From the NCBI RefSeq assembly GCF_009789075.1, contig NZ_WNXQ01000006.1, positions 124,001 to 188,000 of the forward strand: 64,000 bases of DNA. The letters are read 5' to 3'. Source of the DNA: Pseudooceanicola pacificus. GTDB lineage: Bacteria; Pseudomonadota; Alphaproteobacteria; Rhodobacterales; Rhodobacteraceae. Positions 62,171 through 64,000 of the stretch are shown here, piece by piece. Numbering within the stretch: position 1 is the stretch's first letter; each line of letters opens with the position of its first letter. A model generated the notes under the pieces. That model made no database searches. It worked only from the letters and a program-made list of their open reading frames with translations, and was not told the origin of the DNA. The position numbers and the translations under genes were made by a program.

Positions 62171-63036
62171 TGCGCAGTTTTCTCTTCGTTCCCGGCGACA
62201 GCCTGCGCAAATTCGAAAAGGCGGTGACGGGCGAGGCCGACGCGCTGATCCTCGATCTGGAAGACTCGGTCGCCGCCTCGGCCAAACAGACCGCGCGCGA
62301 GACGGTCGCCCGGATGCTGCAGGCCGAACGCAACGGCAAGGCGCTCTTTGTGCGGGTCAATGCGCTCGACACCGGGCTGACCCTGGCCGACCTGGCCGCC
62401 GTGATGCCATGCGCGCCCGACGGGATCACCCTGCCGAAATGCGAAGGGCCGGACGATCTGAACCGGGCGGCGCATTACCTGGCGGCCTTCGAGGCGGCGC
62501 ATGGGCTGGGGCCGACCCGGATCCTGGCCATCGCGACGGAAACCGCCGCCTCGCTCTTCACGCTTGGCTCCTACACCGGGTGCGACGAACGGCTCTGGGG
62601 CCTGATGTGGGGGGCCGAGGATCTGACCGCCTCGCTCGGCGCGCGCGAAAACGGGGCAAAGCAGGGGTTCCACGAACCGTTCCGCCTGGCGCGGAACCTG
62701 TGCCTTGCGGGCGCTGCGGCGGCGGGGGTGGTGCCGGTCGACACGATCTGCGCGGTGCTGGACGACCTGTCGGTGGTCGAACGCGAGGCGCGCGAGGCGC
62801 GGCGCGACGGTTTTGGCGCCAAGGCGGTGATCCATCCGAAACACGTGGCCCCGGTCAACGCCGCCTTTACCCCGACCGAGGAGGAACTGGCCTGGGCCCG
62901 CAAGGTGCTGGCGGCCTTTGCCGCCGACCCGGATGCGGGTGTGGTCAGGATCGACGGGCAGATGATCGACAAGCCGCATGAACGCGCCGCGCGCAAGATC
63001 ATCGCGACGGCGGGACCGGGCGTGGGTGCAGGCTGA
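62170..63036 (+). CDS. CitE-like CoA ester lyase (HpcH/HpaI superfamily)
   Basis: The 288-residue protein has the CitE-type blocks RSFLFVPGDSLRKFEKA, DALILDLEDSVA (Mg-binding acid residues), LFVRVNAL, LPKCEGPDDL, AIATETAASLF, WGAEDLTASLGA and FGAKAVIHPKHV, in the usual order. Such enzymes cleave malyl-, methylmalyl- or citramalyl-CoA to an acyl-CoA and glyoxylate or pyruvate. It is coupled to the MaoC hydratase gene by TGATG. An independent citrate lyase alpha or gamma subunit is absent, so it is not part of a citrate lyase complex. Confidence 0.88.
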   Translation: MRSFLFVPGDSLRKFEKAVTGEADALILDLEDSVAASAKQTARETVARMLQAERNGKALFVRVNALDTGLTLADLAAVMPCAPDGITLPKCEGPDDLNRAAHYLAAFEAAHGLGPTRILAIATETAASLFTLGSYTGCDERLWGLMWGAEDLTASLGARENGAKQGFHEPFRLARNLCLAGAAAAGVVPVDTICAVLDDLSVVEREAREARRDGFGAKAVIHPKHVAPVNAAFTPTEEELAWARKVLAAFAADPDAGVVRIDGQMIDKPHERAARKIIATAGPGVGAG

Positions 63037-63083
63037 CTCCTGTAATCAGAATTATGGTTAATATCGGATTGATCCGCCGCACG

Positions 63084-63107
63084 GCCATGCACAGCGGCAT
63101 GCATGGC
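63084..63107. repeat. Inverted repeat downstream of the CitE-like gene
   Basis: GCCATGCA (63084-63091) and TGCATGGC (63100-63107) are perfect 8-bp arms around 8 nt, 48 nt after the CitE-like stop. It may be a weak terminator for the plus strand. Confidence 0.4.
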
Positions 63108-63144
63108 GCCAAGGCAGCCAGGTCCGGGATGTGACGACACGACC

Positions 63145-63174
63145 AACCGCCGCAGGCCCGTACCCGCGGCGGTT
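63145..63174 (-). terminator. Hairpin in the convergent gap, probable terminator
   Basis: AACCGCCGC (63145-63153) and GCGGCGGTT (63166-63174) form a perfect 9-bp stem with a 12-nt loop, 11 nt after the SapC-family stop. On the minus strand it is followed by GGTCGTGT, with few T. Convergent position supports a terminator. Confidence 0.5.
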
Positions 63175-63184
63175 GCGCGTTGGA

Positions 63185-63958
63185 TCAGGCGTCCAGCGGT
63201 GCCTCGGCTTCGGGGGCCGTGGCGGGCTCTGCCGGGTCGGACCCGGCCACCTTGCGCAGCAGGGGCTGGAGGTTGTTCATCGACTGCAGGTGCACGAACA
63301 GCAGTTCCAGTTCATCCGTCGCCAGCATCTGGCGTACCACCTCGTCGGGCAGCGCCTTCAGCTTGTCGCGATTGACGGCCAGGAAACCGGCCAGCCGGCC
63401 CGGAGAGCCGTCGGGCATGGTGTACTGGGCATGCATCGGCTCCAACAGGTCATGGTCCACCAGGCGTTCGCAAAACGCCTTGGTCCGGGTGAATTGGGCC
63501 TGATATTCCCGCATGAAATCAAGCACCTGGTTCAAATACATCGACCGTTCGCCACGGCTGTCGAACAGCTTTTCGCCCTCGCCGTCGCGGTTCACGCCCT
63601 CGTATTCCTCGTCGATGAAGAGGGTGAAGGACTTGCCGTCCTGCCCGCTGGCAAAGACAAAGGGATAGCGCCGCATGAAGGCCGGGATATAGCGCCCGTT
63701 CCAGCTGCCGTCGGCCTCGACATAGAGGTTCTGCTTGTCCCGCAGGCCCAGGATCACAACCGGCATGACCTCCTTGCCCTGACCGGCAAAGACGATGGTG
63801 CAGTCGGATGCCGCGGCCCGGAATTCAGCCGCTACCAGCGGGACCGAGTTCACTTCGGCGGCGAAACCGTATTTGCCGCCGCTGCGCAGGGACACGTCCT
63901 TGTGTGCCTCGCTCGAGACGGGAACGGCCCGCTTGTAGAAAAGAAGTTGTGTTTCCAT
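63185..63958 (-). CDS. SapC-family protein
   Basis: The 257-residue protein resembles the SapC family of proteobacteria: YKRAVPVSSEAHKDVSLRSGGKYGFA at the start, FRAAASDCTIVFAG near 55, VVILGLRDKQNLYV, RYIPAFMRRYPFVFA near 105, and CERLVDHDLLEP near 175. SapC proteins were named from an S-layer-associated gene; their function is not established, and many alphaproteobacterial copies sit near S-layer or flavin halogenase genes. The start METQLLFYK at 63958 is chosen because it opens the conserved part. The C-terminal tail (EPATAPEAEAPLDA) is low-complexity. Confidence 0.82.
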   Translation of the reverse strand: METQLLFYKRAVPVSSEAHKDVSLRSGGKYGFAAEVNSVPLVAAEFRAAASDCTIVFAGQGKEVMPVVILGLRDKQNLYVEADGSWNGRYIPAFMRRYPFVFASGQDGKSFTLFIDEEYEGVNRDGEGEKLFDSRGERSMYLNQVLDFMREYQAQFTRTKAFCERLVDHDLLEPMHAQYTMPDGSPGRLAGFLAVNRDKLKALPDEVVRQMLATDELELLFVHLQSMNNLQPLLRKVAGSDPAEPATAPEAEAPLDA

Positions 63959-64000
63959 GTGACGTCGCTGCTCCTCGCGAAATGCATTGTCGGGTGGCAC

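Overview
The window is GC-rich, densely packed DNA with the gene content of an alphaproteobacterium, most likely Rhodobacterales (Roseobacter/Rhodobacter relatives). The reasons are a monomeric-type NADP isocitrate dehydrogenase, a SapC-family protein, a GlnT/GlxBCD nitrogen module, and very many ABC importers whose genes overlap by ATGA or TGATG. The taxonomic call is inference. I found no rRNA, tRNA, insertion sequence, phage gene or CRISPR array.

Layout. 1-1776 (minus): stand-alone Lrp-type effector domain, branched-chain-type binding protein and the start of its permease. 1903-4005: divergent glutathione S-transferase and CaiB/BaiF CoA-transferase. 4002-7667 (minus): TetR-HlyD-ABC-2 efflux operon with a perfect operator. 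7747-19110: GntR-controlled divergent locus. Its left arm holds a histone-deacetylase-like amidohydrolase and an M20 deacylase; its right arm holds a class II aldolase, a complete peptide-type ABC importer, a 2-hydroxyacid dehydrogenase and an amidase. 19125-25882 (minus): class III aminotransferase plus a second peptide-type importer. 26232-33120 (plus): TetR regulator, flavin monooxygenase, FixL/FixJ-like two-component pair and a LysR regulator. 33108-39658 (minus): third peptide-type importer ending in a fumarase-superfamily lyase. 39833-44884 (minus): XRE-cupin regulator and a glnT-glxDCB module (glutamine synthetase family plus split glutamate-synthase-like subunits). 45082-45690: Phd/PIN toxin-antitoxin pair. 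45783-48706: aldehyde dehydrogenase and D-amino-acid-dehydrogenase-like flavoprotein. 49123-57674: eight-gene operon with a divergent LysR gene. 57781-59985: icd with a clear terminator. 60200-63036: FAD oxidoreductase, MaoC hydratase and CitE-like lyase. 63185-63958: SapC-family protein.

The most interesting system is 49123-56612. A BMP/nucleoside-type ABC importer is interleaved, in one tightly overlapping operon, with a cyanuric acid amidohydrolase/barbiturase-family protein (three Lys-Ser pairs visible), a biuret-hydrolase-like protein (Asp37, Lys143, Cys176 and Gln216 match the known BiuH residues with an offset of one), a second paralogous isochorismatase-fold hydrolase and a cupin. A LysR gene is divergent, as in the AtzR-AtzDEF arrangement. 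I read this as an uptake and ring-opening system for cyanurate, biuret or related ureido nitrogen sources. No allophanate hydrolase is in the window.

A recurring architectural feature is a strong GC hairpin between the binding-protein gene and the first permease gene in three independent ABC operons. It probably sets the high binding-protein-to-permease ratio. Several perfect inverted repeats in front of regulators or divergent units give testable operators.
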